From NCBI GenBank assembly GCA_022841375.1, contig JALHRQ010000001.1, positions 124,001 to 188,000 on the forward strand: a stretch of DNA of 64,000 nucleotides, given 5' to 3'. A model generated the notes under the pieces. It did not search any database. It saw only the letters and a list, made by a program, of their open reading frames with translations, and had not been told where the DNA came from. This DNA is from Burkholderiales bacterium (lineage in GTDB: Bacteria; Pseudomonadota; Gammaproteobacteria; Burkholderiales; SG8-41). This document shows positions 53,410-64,000 of this stretch, piece by piece (positions within the stretch are counted from its first letter, which is position 1; each line of letters begins with the position of its first letter). The position numbers and the translations under genes were made by a program.

Positions 53410-54435
53410 ATGAACTCAATTATCCGAAAATTTGCAGTCGTCGCGGCATCCGCCCTGGCGATCGTGTCAGCCGCGCAGGCTGCCGACATCACCGGCGCCG
53501 GCGCCACTTTCCCCTATCCGATTTACGCCAAGTGGGCAGAAGCCTACAAAAAGAGCACCAACATCGGCCTTAATTACCAATCGATCGGTTCCTCCGGCGG
53601 CATTCGCCAGATCCGCGCCAAGACAGTGACCTTTGGCGGCACCGATGCGCCCTTGAGCGGTGCCGAACTCGACAAGGACGGCATGATGCAATTCCCCGCC
53701 ATTCTCGGCGGCGTGGTGCCGGTCATCAACCTCGACGGCTTCAAGCCGGGCGAACTCAAAGTCACCGGCGAAGTGCTGGCCGAAATGTTCATGGGCACCA
53801 TTACAAAATGGAACGATGCCAAAATCACAGCGCTGAATCCGGGCAAAAAATTGCCGGATCAGGCGATCACCGTGGTACACCGTGCCGACGGCTCCGGCAC
53901 GACTTTCATCTTCACCGACTACCTCAACGAAGTCAGCGCCGCATGGAAAGAAAAAGTCGGCAAAGGTGCAGCCGTTAAGTGGCCGGCAGCAACTTCGGTC
54001 GGCGGCAAGGGCAATGAAGGTGTCGCGGCCAATGTTGGCCGCGTCAAGGGCTCTGTCGGTTATGTCGAATACGCCTATGCCAAGAAAAACAACATTCCGC
54101 ACCTGCAACTGCGCAACCTCAATGGCAGGTATGTGGATCCGGATGACAAAACTTTCGCCGCCGCTGCCGCCGGTGCTGACTGGTTCAGTGTTCCGGGCAT
54201 GGGGATTTCGCTGGTGAATCTGAAGGGTAATGATTCCTGGCCCATTACCGGCGCCTCTTTCATCCTGATGTACAAGAACCCGTCGGACAAGGCCATGGCG
54301 CAGAATGCGCTGAAATTCTTCGACTGGTCGTTCAAAAACGGCAAGGAGATGGCGCTGGAACTGGATTACGTTCCGCTGCCGGATGTGCTCACCAAGGCGA
54401 TTGCAGAAAAGGTCTGGACGCAGATTGCCAAGTAA
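53410..54435 (+). CDS. pstS: Phosphate ABC transporter substrate-binding protein PstS
   Basis: ADITGAGATFPYPIYAKWAEAYKK, NYQSIGSSGGIRQI, FGGTDAPLS, HRADGSGTTFIFTDYL. Confidence 0.97.
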   Translation: MNSIIRKFAVVAASALAIVSAAQAADITGAGATFPYPIYAKWAEAYKKSTNIGLNYQSIGSSGGIRQIRAKTVTFGGTDAPLSGAELDKDGMMQFPAILGGVVPVINLDGFKPGELKVTGEVLAEMFMGTITKWNDAKITALNPGKKLPDQAITVVHRADGSGTTFIFTDYLNEVSAAWKEKVGKGAAVKWPAATSVGGKGNEGVAANVGRVKGSVGYVEYAYAKKNNIPHLQLRNLNGRYVDPDDKTFAAAAAGADWFSVPGMGISLVNLKGNDSWPITGASFILMYKNPSDKAMAQNALKFFDWSFKNGKEMALELDYVPLPDVLTKAIAEKVWTQIAK

Positions 54436-54448
54436 GTTTTAAACTACA

Positions 54449-54483
54449 GACGGAGTGCCCTGCACGGGCACTCCGTCTTTTTA
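54449..54483 (+). terminator. Hairpin after pstS (terminator/attenuator)
   Basis: GACGGAGTGCCC-TGCAC-GGGCACTCCGTC-TTTTT. Confidence 0.85.
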
Positions 54484-54525
54484 TGTGGCAAATTACGGCA
54501 GTCAAGCATTACCTCCGGAGCATTC

Positions 54526-55548
54526 ATGAACTCGTCCGCGGTAGATAACGCAACATCGTCCGGCAGTGCATCCGTGCCAGACAGCGGGATGCGCGACCTG
54601 CGTCTTCTGCGGATCATCAGGAAGCAGCGTTTTCAGGATTTCATATTCCACAAGATCACCCTGAGTTTTTCATTGATTGTGCTGGTCTCGCTTGTCGGGA
54701 TCCTGATCTCTCTCGCAATCGTTGCCTGGCCTGCGCTGCACAAGTTCGGCATAGGATTCATCTGGCGCGTCGAGTGGGACATCATCAATGAAGAATTCGG
54801 CGCCGCCATCGCAATTTTCGGTACCCTCTCCAGCGCCACCATTGCCATTCTCATCGCCATGCCGCTCAGTTTCGGCATCGCGCTGTTTCTGACTGAAACC
54901 TGCCCGGTCTGGCTCCGCCGGCCACTGGGCACCGCCATCGAACTGCTGGCTGCAGTGCCCTCGATCATTTACGGCATGTTCGGCTTATTTATCTTCGCTC
55001 CGCTGTTTGCCGAATATGGCCAGCCCGCGATGCAGTCAACCCTGGGCCAGATGCCGATCATCGGACCGCTGTTCGGTGGCGCCACCAACGGCATCGGCAT
55101 CCTTGCCGCAGGCCTGATCCTGGCGTTCATGATCCTGCCGTTCATCGCCGCGGTGATGCGCGACGTGTTCGAGATCGTGCCCCCCATCCTGCGCGAGTCG
55201 GCCTATGGCATCGGCTGCACGACCTGGGAAGTGGTACGGCACATTGTGCTTCCCTACACCCAACAGGGCGTCATCGGCGGTGTGATGCTCGGGCTGGGCC
55301 GCGCGCTGGGTGAAACCATGGCGGTGACCTTTGTCATCGGCAATTCCCAGCGCATCAGCGCCTCACTGTTCTCTCCGGGAACGTCAATCGCATCGACTCT
55401 GGCCAATGAATTCGGCGAAGCCGACGATTTCCACCTGGCGACACTGTTCGCGCTGGGCCTGCTGCTGTTTGTGATCACCTTCGTGGTGCTGGCCTGCGCC
55501 AAAATCCTGATCATCCGCACTGAAAGGGCCAAGGGCCTGAAAACCTGA
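54526..55548 (+). CDS. pstC: Phosphate ABC transporter permease PstC
   Basis: [56 protein letters not shown]. Confidence 0.95.
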   Translation: MNSSAVDNATSSGSASVPDSGMRDLRLLRIIRKQRFQDFIFHKITLSFSLIVLVSLVGILISLAIVAWPALHKFGIGFIWRVEWDIINEEFGAAIAIFGTLSSATIAILIAMPLSFGIALFLTETCPVWLRRPLGTAIELLAAVPSIIYGMFGLFIFAPLFAEYGQPAMQSTLGQMPIIGPLFGGATNGIGILAAGLILAFMILPFIAAVMRDVFEIVPPILRESAYGIGCTTWEVVRHIVLPYTQQGVIGGVMLGLGRALGETMAVTFVIGNSQRISASLFSPGTSIASTLANEFGEADDFHLATLFALGLLLFVITFVVLACAKILIIRTERAKGLKT

Positions 55549-55574
55549 ATCCGGCAAACGAGCGAGCAACCCTA

Positions 55575-56423
55575 ATGAATCAAAACCTGTATCGCAGACG
55601 CCTCCTGACCAACCGCATCGGCATTGCCTTGTCGATGATGGCGATGGTCCTTGGTCTGTTCGTATTGCTGTGGATCCTGTTCGTGCTGTTCAAGAACGGA
55701 TTCCAGGCGCTGGACTGGAACATGTTTTTCAAATCGACACCTGCGCCCGGCTCCGAGGGCGGCGGTTTGGCCAATGCCATCGTCGGCAGTCTGATGATGG
55801 TCGGCTTCGCGACCCTGGTCAGCACGCCGATCGGCATCCTTGCCGGCATTTACCTCGCTGAATTCGGAGACACCAGCAAAACGGCTGAAATCACCCGTTT
55901 CATGACTGACATCATGTTGAGCGCCCCGTCGATCGTGCTGGGACTGTTCGTCTATGCAATCCTGGTTGCCCAGGTGAAACACTTCTCCGGCTGGGCGGGC
56001 ACCCTCGCGCTCGCCCTGATCGCCATACCGGTGGTATTGAGGACAACCGAGAACATGCTGCGCCTGGTGCCCGGCAGCTTGCGCGAGGCTGCCTTCGCCC
56101 TCGGCGCGCCGCGCTGGAAAGTGACCACGATGGTGACATTGCGCGCTGCCAAAAGCGGCGTCGTCACCGGCGTGCTGCTGGCCCTGGCCCGAATCAGCGG
56201 CGAGACCGCACCGCTGCTCTTTACCGCGCTGAATAACCAGTTCTTCACACTGGACATGGGTGGCCCGATGGCCAACCTGCCGGTGGTGATTTTCCAGTTT
56301 GCGATGAGCCCCTACGACAACTGGGTACGCCTGGCCTGGGGCGGCGCGCTGCTGATTACTTTGACGGTGCTGGTGTTGAACATCCTGGCGCGGGTGTTCT
56401 TCCGCGAAAAGGTCTCCGCCTGA
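55575..56423 (+). CDS. pstA: Phosphate ABC transporter permease PstA
   Basis: [60 protein letters not shown]. Confidence 0.95.
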   Translation: MNQNLYRRRLLTNRIGIALSMMAMVLGLFVLLWILFVLFKNGFQALDWNMFFKSTPAPGSEGGGLANAIVGSLMMVGFATLVSTPIGILAGIYLAEFGDTSKTAEITRFMTDIMLSAPSIVLGLFVYAILVAQVKHFSGWAGTLALALIAIPVVLRTTENMLRLVPGSLREAAFALGAPRWKVTTMVTLRAAKSGVVTGVLLALARISGETAPLLFTALNNQFFTLDMGGPMANLPVVIFQFAMSPYDNWVRLAWGGALLITLTVLVLNILARVFFREKVSA

Positions 56424-56473
56424 CCGCGTCTGTTAATAGAAACCATAACCAAATCCTGCCGAAAGAGCACTTC

Positions 56474-57253
56474 ATGGCCAAGACTCAAGAGCAAGACCCC
56501 AAGATCGCGATTCAGATCCGCAACATGAATTTTTTCTACGGAAAATTTCAAGGTCTGAAGGATATCAATCTCGATGTCATGGAGCACAAGGTCACCGCAT
56601 TCATCGGCCCCTCCGGCTGCGGCAAATCGACGCTGCTGCGGGCATTGAATCGAATGTACAGCCTGTACCCCGGGCAAAGAGCCGAAGGCGAAATCAACTT
56701 CTACGGCCAGAACATCCTCGAACCGAAACAGGATCTGAATCTGCTGCGCGCACGCATCGGCATGGTATTCCAGAAGCCAACCCCTTTCCCGATGTCGATT
56801 TACGACAACATCGCATTTGGTGTGCGGTTGTATGAAAACCTTGCCAAAGGGGAGATGGATGAGCGGGTGCAATGGGCGCTGACCAAGACAGCGCTGTGGA
56901 ACGAGGCCAAAGACAAGCTCAACCAGAGCGGCCTCGCACTGTCGGGGGGGCAGCAGCAGCGTCTCTGCATCGCACGGTCGGTTGCCGTCAAACCGTCAGT
57001 CATCCTGCTCGACGAGCCCACTTCGGCACTCGATCCGATTTCGACTGCGAAAATTGAAGAACTGGTCTCCGAACTCAAGTCCGAATATACGGTGGCCATC
57101 GTCACCCACAACATGCAGCAGGCGGCACGCGTTTCAGATTTCACCGCCTATATGTATCTCGGCGAAATGATCGAATACGGAAAAACCGACCAAATCTTCA
57201 TAAAGCCGCAGAAACAGGCGACGGAAGATTACATTACAGGCCGTTTTGGATAA
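56474..57253 (+). CDS. pstB: Phosphate ABC transporter ATP-binding protein PstB
   Basis: [67 protein letters not shown]. Confidence 0.97.
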   Translation: MAKTQEQDPKIAIQIRNMNFFYGKFQGLKDINLDVMEHKVTAFIGPSGCGKSTLLRALNRMYSLYPGQRAEGEINFYGQNILEPKQDLNLLRARIGMVFQKPTPFPMSIYDNIAFGVRLYENLAKGEMDERVQWALTKTALWNEAKDKLNQSGLALSGGQQQRLCIARSVAVKPSVILLDEPTSALDPISTAKIEELVSELKSEYTVAIVTHNMQQAARVSDFTAYMYLGEMIEYGKTDQIFIKPQKQATEDYITGRFG

Positions 57254-57316
57254 GCGTGATCTCCGGGGAACGCACCCTTACCCAAGCCTCTCAGGCAAGC
57301 GGAGAGCGCCAGGCAC

Positions 57317-58666
57317 TCAAGCCGCGGCGCTTACTGCCCTGGCAATCGCAGCGGCACAAGCCGAAACGGTCTTTTTGACCTTGCCTTCCACCATCACCCG
57401 GATCACGGGCTCAGTCCCGGAAGGCCGCAGCAAAACCCGGCCATCATTGCCGAGAATGCGTTCAGAAGCTGCCACTGCTTTTTGCACCGGCGCTGCGGCA
57501 ACGATATCGCGCGCCGATCCGCCAGCGAAACGCACGTTCACCAGCTCCTGCGGATACAGTTTGAAATCAACAGCCTGATCGAGCGTTTTATCCGCCGCGA
57601 TCAGTGCCTGCAGCACCTGCAACGCGGATACGATGGCATCTCCCGTGGTGTGCTGATCGAGGCAGATCAGATGGCCGGAATTTTCGCCGCCGATCTGCCA
57701 GCCGCGGCCGTGAAGAAGCTCCAGCACATAACGGTCGCCGACCTTGGCCCGCGCAAAGGGAATCTTCAATTTGGCGAGCGCCTGTGCCATCGCCAGATTG
57801 GTCATCTGCGTGCCAACGACGCCGCCACGCAGCGTACGGGCCTTCTTGCGATGCGCCGCAATCACATAAAGCAATTCATCGCCGTCATAAATGCGTCCGC
57901 GGGCATCCGCCATGATCAACCGGTCGCCGTCGCCATCGAGCGCGATGCCCACATCAGCTTTGGCGCGCCTGACTGCGCGTTGCAACGATTCGGCATGCGT
58001 TGCGCCCACGCCCTTGTTGATATTAAAACCGTCAGGCGCAGCACCCACGGTCACCACCTCGGCACCCAGTTCATGAAACACGTGAGGGGCAATGTGATAA
58101 CCCGCGCCATGTGCGCAATCGACGGCGATGCGCAATCCGTGCAGATCGAGATTCGCCGGGAACGTGCTCTTGCAGAATTCGATATAACGTCCGGCAGCGT
58201 CGTCCATGCGCCGTGCCTTGCCCAGCCCGGCAGAAGATTTGCATTTGAGCGGCTGATCGAGTGCAGCCTCGATCGCCGACTCGGTGGCATCGGCCAGCTT
58301 GTTGCCGTCAGCGGAAAAGAACTTGATGCCGTTGTCCTGATAAGGATTGTGCGACGCGCTGATGACAATGCCGGCGGACAACCGCAGCGCCCGGGTCAGA
58401 TAGGCGACGCCCGGTGTCGGCATCGGCCCCACCAGCAATACGTCGACACCCGCCGATGACAACCCGGCCTCCAGCGCTGATTCCAGCATATAACCGGAAA
58501 CGCGGGTGTCCTTGCCGATCAGCACTGTCGGCCGGCCCCCACCTGTGGCTTTACGGGCCAGCACCTTGCCGGCGGCATAGCCCAGACGCATCACAAAATC
58601 AGGCGTTATGGGCGCCTCGCCCACCGTGCCGCGCACGCCGTCGGTACCAAAGTATTTTCTGGTCAA
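57317..58666 (-). CDS. glmM: Phosphoglucosamine mutase
   Basis: [53 protein letters not shown]. Confidence 0.97.
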   Translation of the reverse strand: MTRKYFGTDGVRGTVGEAPITPDFVMRLGYAAGKVLARKATGGGRPTVLIGKDTRVSGYMLESALEAGLSSAGVDVLLVGPMPTPGVAYLTRALRLSAGIVISASHNPYQDNGIKFFSADGNKLADATESAIEAALDQPLKCKSSAGLGKARRMDDAAGRYIEFCKSTFPANLDLHGLRIAVDCAHGAGYHIAPHVFHELGAEVVTVGAAPDGFNINKGVGATHAESLQRAVRRAKADVGIALDGDGDRLIMADARGRIYDGDELLYVIAAHRKKARTLRGGVVGTQMTNLAMAQALAKLKIPFARAKVGDRYVLELLHGRGWQIGGENSGHLICLDQHTTGDAIVSALQVLQALIAADKTLDQAVDFKLYPQELVNVRFAGGSARDIVAAAPVQKAVAASERILGNDGRVLLRPSGTEPVIRVMVEGKVKKTVSACAAAIARAVSAAA

Positions 58667-58689
58667 AAGGTTCTACCCCTAAAAGCGTT

Positions 58690-58828
58690 AGCCACAGAGG
58701 GCACAGAGAAGGGCAAAAACAAAAACCCCGAAGGACCATCCAGAGAGCCCATGACAAACCAGCAGGCGAAAATTCCGCGGGCTGCTCTGTTTGGGTTTTC
58801 TCTGTGGGTCTCTGTGCCCTCTGTGGCT
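58690..58828. repeat. CACAGAG inverted-repeat element, copy 3 (between glmM and folP)
   Basis: AGCCACAGAGGGCACAGAGAA ... TTTTCTCTGTGGGTCTCTGTGCCCTCTGTGGCT. Confidence 0.9.
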
Positions 58829-59664
58829 TAGTTTTTGATTTTGATCGATTCTACCGCGTTCCATACCGCCAGCGCGTCACGCGTCGCCGCGACGTCGTGA
58901 ACGCGCAGTATGGCGGCGCCCCGCTGCACTGCGATCAACGCCGCAGCAACACTGCCGAACACGCGGTGGCCGACTTCGCGCTCGGTCAGCGCACCGATCA
59001 TCGATTTTCGCGACAGGCCCGCCAGCACCGGCACGCCGGCCGCCGCCACCCGGTCCAGTGCACGCAGCAGAGTGAGGTTATGTTCCAGCGTCTTGCCAAA
59101 ACCAAAACCCGGGTCAACGACGATGCGTGATTGCGTGATACCCGCCGCTTCTGCGGCTGCGACACGGGCCCGCAGATAACCATCGACCTCGGCCACCACA
59201 TCACGATATTGCGGCGCCTGCTGCATGGTCTGTGGTTGCCCCTGCTTGTGCATGATGCAGATCGCGCAGTCGCTGCCGGACACTGCCTGCAGCGCATCTG
59301 CTGCCTCGAATCCATTAATGTCGTTGATCATCGCTGCACCGGCCGCGGCGGCCTCGCGCATCAATTGCGGCTTCTGGGTATCGATGGATAACGGCACGCC
59401 TGAAGAGAGCAGTGCATCCAGCACCGGCAATACACGCCGCCGCTCCTCTTCCAGGCTGACCGCTGCGGCTCCGGGCCGCGTTGACTCGCCGCCGATGTCC
59501 AGCAGGTCTGCGCCCTCGTCGATCAGCCGCCGTGCATGCGCCACGGCTGCATCCAGATTGTGGTAATGCCCACCGTCGGAAAAGGAATCCGGGGTGACAT
59601 TGACCACACCCATGATCAGCGGCCGGTTCAACACCAGCCGGAATGTGCCGCATTGAAGATTCAT
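58828..59664 (-). CDS. folP: Dihydropteroate synthase
   Basis: PLIMGVVNVTPDSFSDGGHYHNLDAAVAHARRLIDEGADLLDIGGESTRPGA. Confidence 0.96.
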   Translation of the reverse strand: MNLQCGTFRLVLNRPLIMGVVNVTPDSFSDGGHYHNLDAAVAHARRLIDEGADLLDIGGESTRPGAAAVSLEEERRRVLPVLDALLSSGVPLSIDTQKPQLMREAAAAGAAMINDINGFEAADALQAVSGSDCAICIMHKQGQPQTMQQAPQYRDVVAEVDGYLRARVAAAEAAGITQSRIVVDPGFGFGKTLEHNLTLLRALDRVAAAGVPVLAGLSRKSMIGALTEREVGHRVFGSVAAALIAVQRGAAILRVHDVAATRDALAVWNAVESIKIKN

Positions 59665-59732
59665 CTGCCGGAAATGAAACGAGGGCACCTGGGTACCCTC
59701 GTTTTACTTTTTAATATATAAACGCGAACAAA

Positions 59733-61622
<1,890 letters not shown>

Positions 61623-61740
61623 AGCCGCTCCTTATGAGGCATCATTTTGCACCCCGTTTTTGGGCCGGCGCACACCCTAAGCTCTTCAATTCTAAACGCT
61701 TTTACGAAGCACCGCTGAAGGGCACGGTGCAACATTCCTG

Positions 61741-62367
61741 CTAACGACCTGCTTTGAACCCCTTGGCAACCAGATAAACCTCGTTGGAACGACTGCGGGA
61801 GGCATCCGGCTTGCGGATCAGGACTTGGACAAAGCGACGGCGGATGTCCGCCACCAATGCTTCAAATCCCGATCCCTGGAATACTTTGACCAGAAAATTG
61901 CCTTGTGGTTTCAAATGGTTGGACGAAAAATCCAGCGCCAGCTCAGCCAATCCGATACTGCGCGCCTGATCAACGCCGGCCACTCCGCTCATATTGGGTG
62001 CCATATCCGAAAGCACAAGGTCCACCGGCCGGCCATCGAGCCATTTTTCGACTTCCGCGAGCACGGCATCATCGCCGAAGTCGCCCTGAACAAAGCGCAC
62101 GCCGGAAACCGGCAGCATTTCCAGCAAATCGACCCCGATCACACGCCCTTCGGGGCCAACCACACGGCCGGCCACCTGCGACCACCCGCCGGGTGCGGAT
62201 CCGAGATCGACGACGACCATGCCGGGTTTCAGCAGATTGTCGCGCTCGGCCAGTTGCTGCAGCTTGTAGGCGGCGCGCGAGCGCATGCCCTCCGTCTGTG
62301 CCTTTCGCACATACGGATCGTTCACATGCTCGTGCATCCAAGCCTTGCTGGTCTTGTTTTTCGCCAT
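61741..62367 (-). CDS. rlmE: 23S rRNA (uridine2552-2'-O)-methyltransferase RlmE/FtsJ
   Basis: [53 protein letters not shown]. Confidence 0.96.
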   Translation of the reverse strand: MAKNKTSKAWMHEHVNDPYVRKAQTEGMRSRAAYKLQQLAERDNLLKPGMVVVDLGSAPGGWSQVAGRVVGPEGRVIGVDLLEMLPVSGVRFVQGDFGDDAVLAEVEKWLDGRPVDLVLSDMAPNMSGVAGVDQARSIGLAELALDFSSNHLKPQGNFLVKVFQGSGFEALVADIRRRFVQVLIRKPDASRSRSNEVYLVAKGFKAGR

Positions 62368-62423
62368 GCTCAGAACACCGATCTGCAGGCCGCGCATGCA
62401 GCACGACCTGTTAAACTGCGCCC

Positions 62424-62795
62424 ATGATTACCCTCAATGCCGCTCAACGCCGCGTACTCAAGGCGCGGGCTCACCCGCTGCATCCCGTCGTGATGATCAG
62501 CGATGCCGGCCTGACGCCGTCCGTGCTGCATGAAATCGATGTCAATCTGAAAAGTCATGAGCTGATCAAAATCCGCGTATTTGGCGATGATCGCGCCGCG
62601 CGTGCCGCCATGATCGACGACATCAGCACCAAACTGGACGCGGCTCTGGTGCAGCATATCGGAAAAATTCTGGTCATTTACCGGCCGCGCCCTGAAGATA
62701 TGCAGGATGCCGGCAAAACCGGGAACAAGAAAACCGGTCGCTCACGAGCCAAAAAAGGGCCGAGACGCACCAAGCGCAGTTTCCAGATGGCATAG
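62424..62795 (+). CDS. yhbY: CRM-domain RNA-binding protein YhbY
   Basis: [54 protein letters not shown]. Confidence 0.93.
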   Translation: MITLNAAQRRVLKARAHPLHPVVMISDAGLTPSVLHEIDVNLKSHELIKIRVFGDDRAARAAMIDDISTKLDAALVQHIGKILVIYRPRPEDMQDAGKTGNKKTGRSRAKKGPRRTKRSFQMA

Positions 62796-62840
62796 GTAAG
62801 ACGCGAGGCAAGCCGCCGTTTCCGCATTCGCGGCAGAAAC

Positions 62841-63299
62841 TTACTTCGACCGGCCCAGCAACACGACCAGCGCAGCGCCAAGAAGGCTCTGAATGATGTA
62901 GAGCACGCTGGACACCCCATGCCACGCCGCAAAGCGGTCGCGCAGCACCGACTCCATGACCTGCTTGGGCAACGCTTGCTCCTTAAGCGCCGCCATGATC
63001 GGCTGTATACCGAACTCGCCGGCACATACCAGCGCCAGCATCAGCAGCACAATCCAGAATACGCCTTGCCTGAAGGTGCTGCCTCCGTAACGCAACAAGC
63101 GAAACAGCAGCAGATAAATCGCGCAGCCAATGCCGATCCAGGCTATCAGCGAAAACAGTTTCCCGGCAATCAGCCCGGCCAGCGCGCGGTCACCAAGGCG
63201 GGAGAACAGAATGGGGGCTACGATGTAACCGATGCCCCACATCGCGCCAACCCACAGCGTCACTGCAATTGACTGCAGGGCTTCAGCCAAACGCCCCAT
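62841..63299 (-). CDS. DUF4149 domain membrane protein
   Basis: SIAVTLWVGAMWGIGYIVAPILFSRLGDRALAGLIAGKLFSLIAWIG. Confidence 0.85.
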   Translation of the reverse strand: MGRLAEALQSIAVTLWVGAMWGIGYIVAPILFSRLGDRALAGLIAGKLFSLIAWIGIGCAIYLLLFRLLRYGGSTFRQGVFWIVLLMLALVCAGEFGIQPIMAALKEQALPKQVMESVLRDRFAAWHGVSSVLYIIQSLLGAALVVLLGRSK

Positions 63300-63778
63300 C
63301 AGACGTAGCGGATCTCGACGATTTCGTATTCGCGCACGCCGCCCGGCGCCTGCACTTCGGCGACATCACCCTCGTATTTTCCGATCAGCGCGCGCGCGAT
63401 CGGCGAGCTGATTGAAATCTTGCCCTGCTTGATGTCGGCCTCGTCGTCGCCGACGATCTGGTATGTCACCTTGCCGCCGGACGTGATGTCTTCGAGCTCG
63501 ACCGTGGCGCCGAAAACGCAGCGGCCATCCGTATCGATGGTCGCCGGGTCGATGATCTGGGCATTGGAGATTTTTGATTCGACTTCGGCGATTCGGCCCT
63601 CAATAAAACTCTGCCGTTCTTTGGCTGCGGAATATTCCGCGTTTTCGGAAAGATCGCCGTGCGAACGCGCCTCGGCAATCGCGGCGATAATCGCCGGACG
63701 CTGCACGGATTTCAATTCATGCAGCTCCGTGCGCAGCAATTCCGCACCGCGAACCGTCAAAGGCGTTTTTGTATTCAT
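63299..63778 (-). CDS. greA: Transcription elongation factor GreA
   Basis: [58 protein letters not shown]. Confidence 0.97.
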   Translation of the reverse strand: MNTKTPLTVRGAELLRTELHELKSVQRPAIIAAIAEARSHGDLSENAEYSAAKERQSFIEGRIAEVESKISNAQIIDPATIDTDGRCVFGATVELEDITSGGKVTYQIVGDDEADIKQGKISISSPIARALIGKYEGDVAEVQAPGGVREYEIVEIRYV

Positions 63779-63807
63779 GGGTTAACCCCGGTTATTTCAG
63801 GCAGACG

Positions 63808-64000
63808 TCAGGCAACCAGCCGCTTGTGCAGATTCTGTACTGAATAAACCTGCAACTCTCTTACCTGCGCCATGCCATTGGCTGCAGCGCGCGCACCGGC
63901 GAGCGTCGTGTACAGTGTAACTCGCTGCTGCAAAGCTGCGCGGCGGATCGAGTAGGAATCGCGAATCGCCGAGCGTTTTTCTTCGACCGTGTTGATGATA
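63808..64000 (-). CDS. carB: Carbamoyl-phosphate synthase large subunit, C-terminal end (partial)
   Basis: Minus strand: IINTVEEKRSAIRDSYSIRRAALQQRVTLYTTLAGARAAANGMAQVRELQVYSVQNLHKRLVA*. Absent from the ORF track (open at edge). Confidence 0.93.
   Translation of the reverse strand, partial: IINTVEEKRSAIRDSYSIRRAALQQRVTLYTTLAGARAAANGMAQVRELQVYSVQNLHKRLVA

Noticed and set aside
58414-59130. 238-aa plus-strand ORF containing SHRGHREGQKQKPRR...FSVGLCALCG
   Set aside because: Reads through inverted-repeat copy 3 and antisense to glmM/folP.
59679-59705. Hairpin CGAGGGCACCTGGGTACCCTCG between ftsH and folP as a terminator
   Set aside because: Contains a mismatch and lacks a clear U tract on the transcribed (minus) strand; left uncalled.

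Overview
64 kb of a GC-rich, probably betaproteobacterial chromosome. Most of it is ordinary housekeeping DNA: mfd, prfC, serB, a trmJ-cysE-iscR-(nifS/iscS-like)-iscA-sufBCDS-sufU-nfu-Rieske Fe-S operon, suhB, mutS, slyD, bcp, roxA-like, bamC, dapA, an ars cluster, pstSCAB, glmM, folP, ftsH, rlmE, yhbY, greA, and the carB 3' end. The standout is a ~16.04 kb integrated element (about 23873-39923) inserted in the 5' end of mutS. The left junction keeps the original first codons of mutS (ATG AAT CAA GCA GTT ACC CAC ACC CCG ATG ATG CAG CAG = MNQAVTHTPMMQQ). The right junction repeats the 11-bp core ATGATGCAGCA and gives mutS a different, element-encoded 5' end (GTG start, [29 protein letters not shown]...). 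The element encodes a tyrosine integrase, an AlpA-like regulator, a primase-helicase fusion, a region dense in short direct repeats (candidate origin), a gp14-like internal virion protein and a 1954-aa HExxH polyvalent phage protein. I recognise no capsid, portal, large terminase or tail genes, so it looks like a phage satellite or a reduced prophage that sits on a mismatch-repair switch. Other notable signals: three lesions in consecutive ars genes (arsR frameshift, arsC frameshift, acr3 in-frame TAA); three long inverted repeats built of CACAGAG units, two of them inside the suf operon; an intergenic-type palindrome translated in frame inside mfd; and an IscR-type site/promoter overlapping the cysE stop codon. 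All calls come from reading the sequence and the supplied ORF track; no database search was run.
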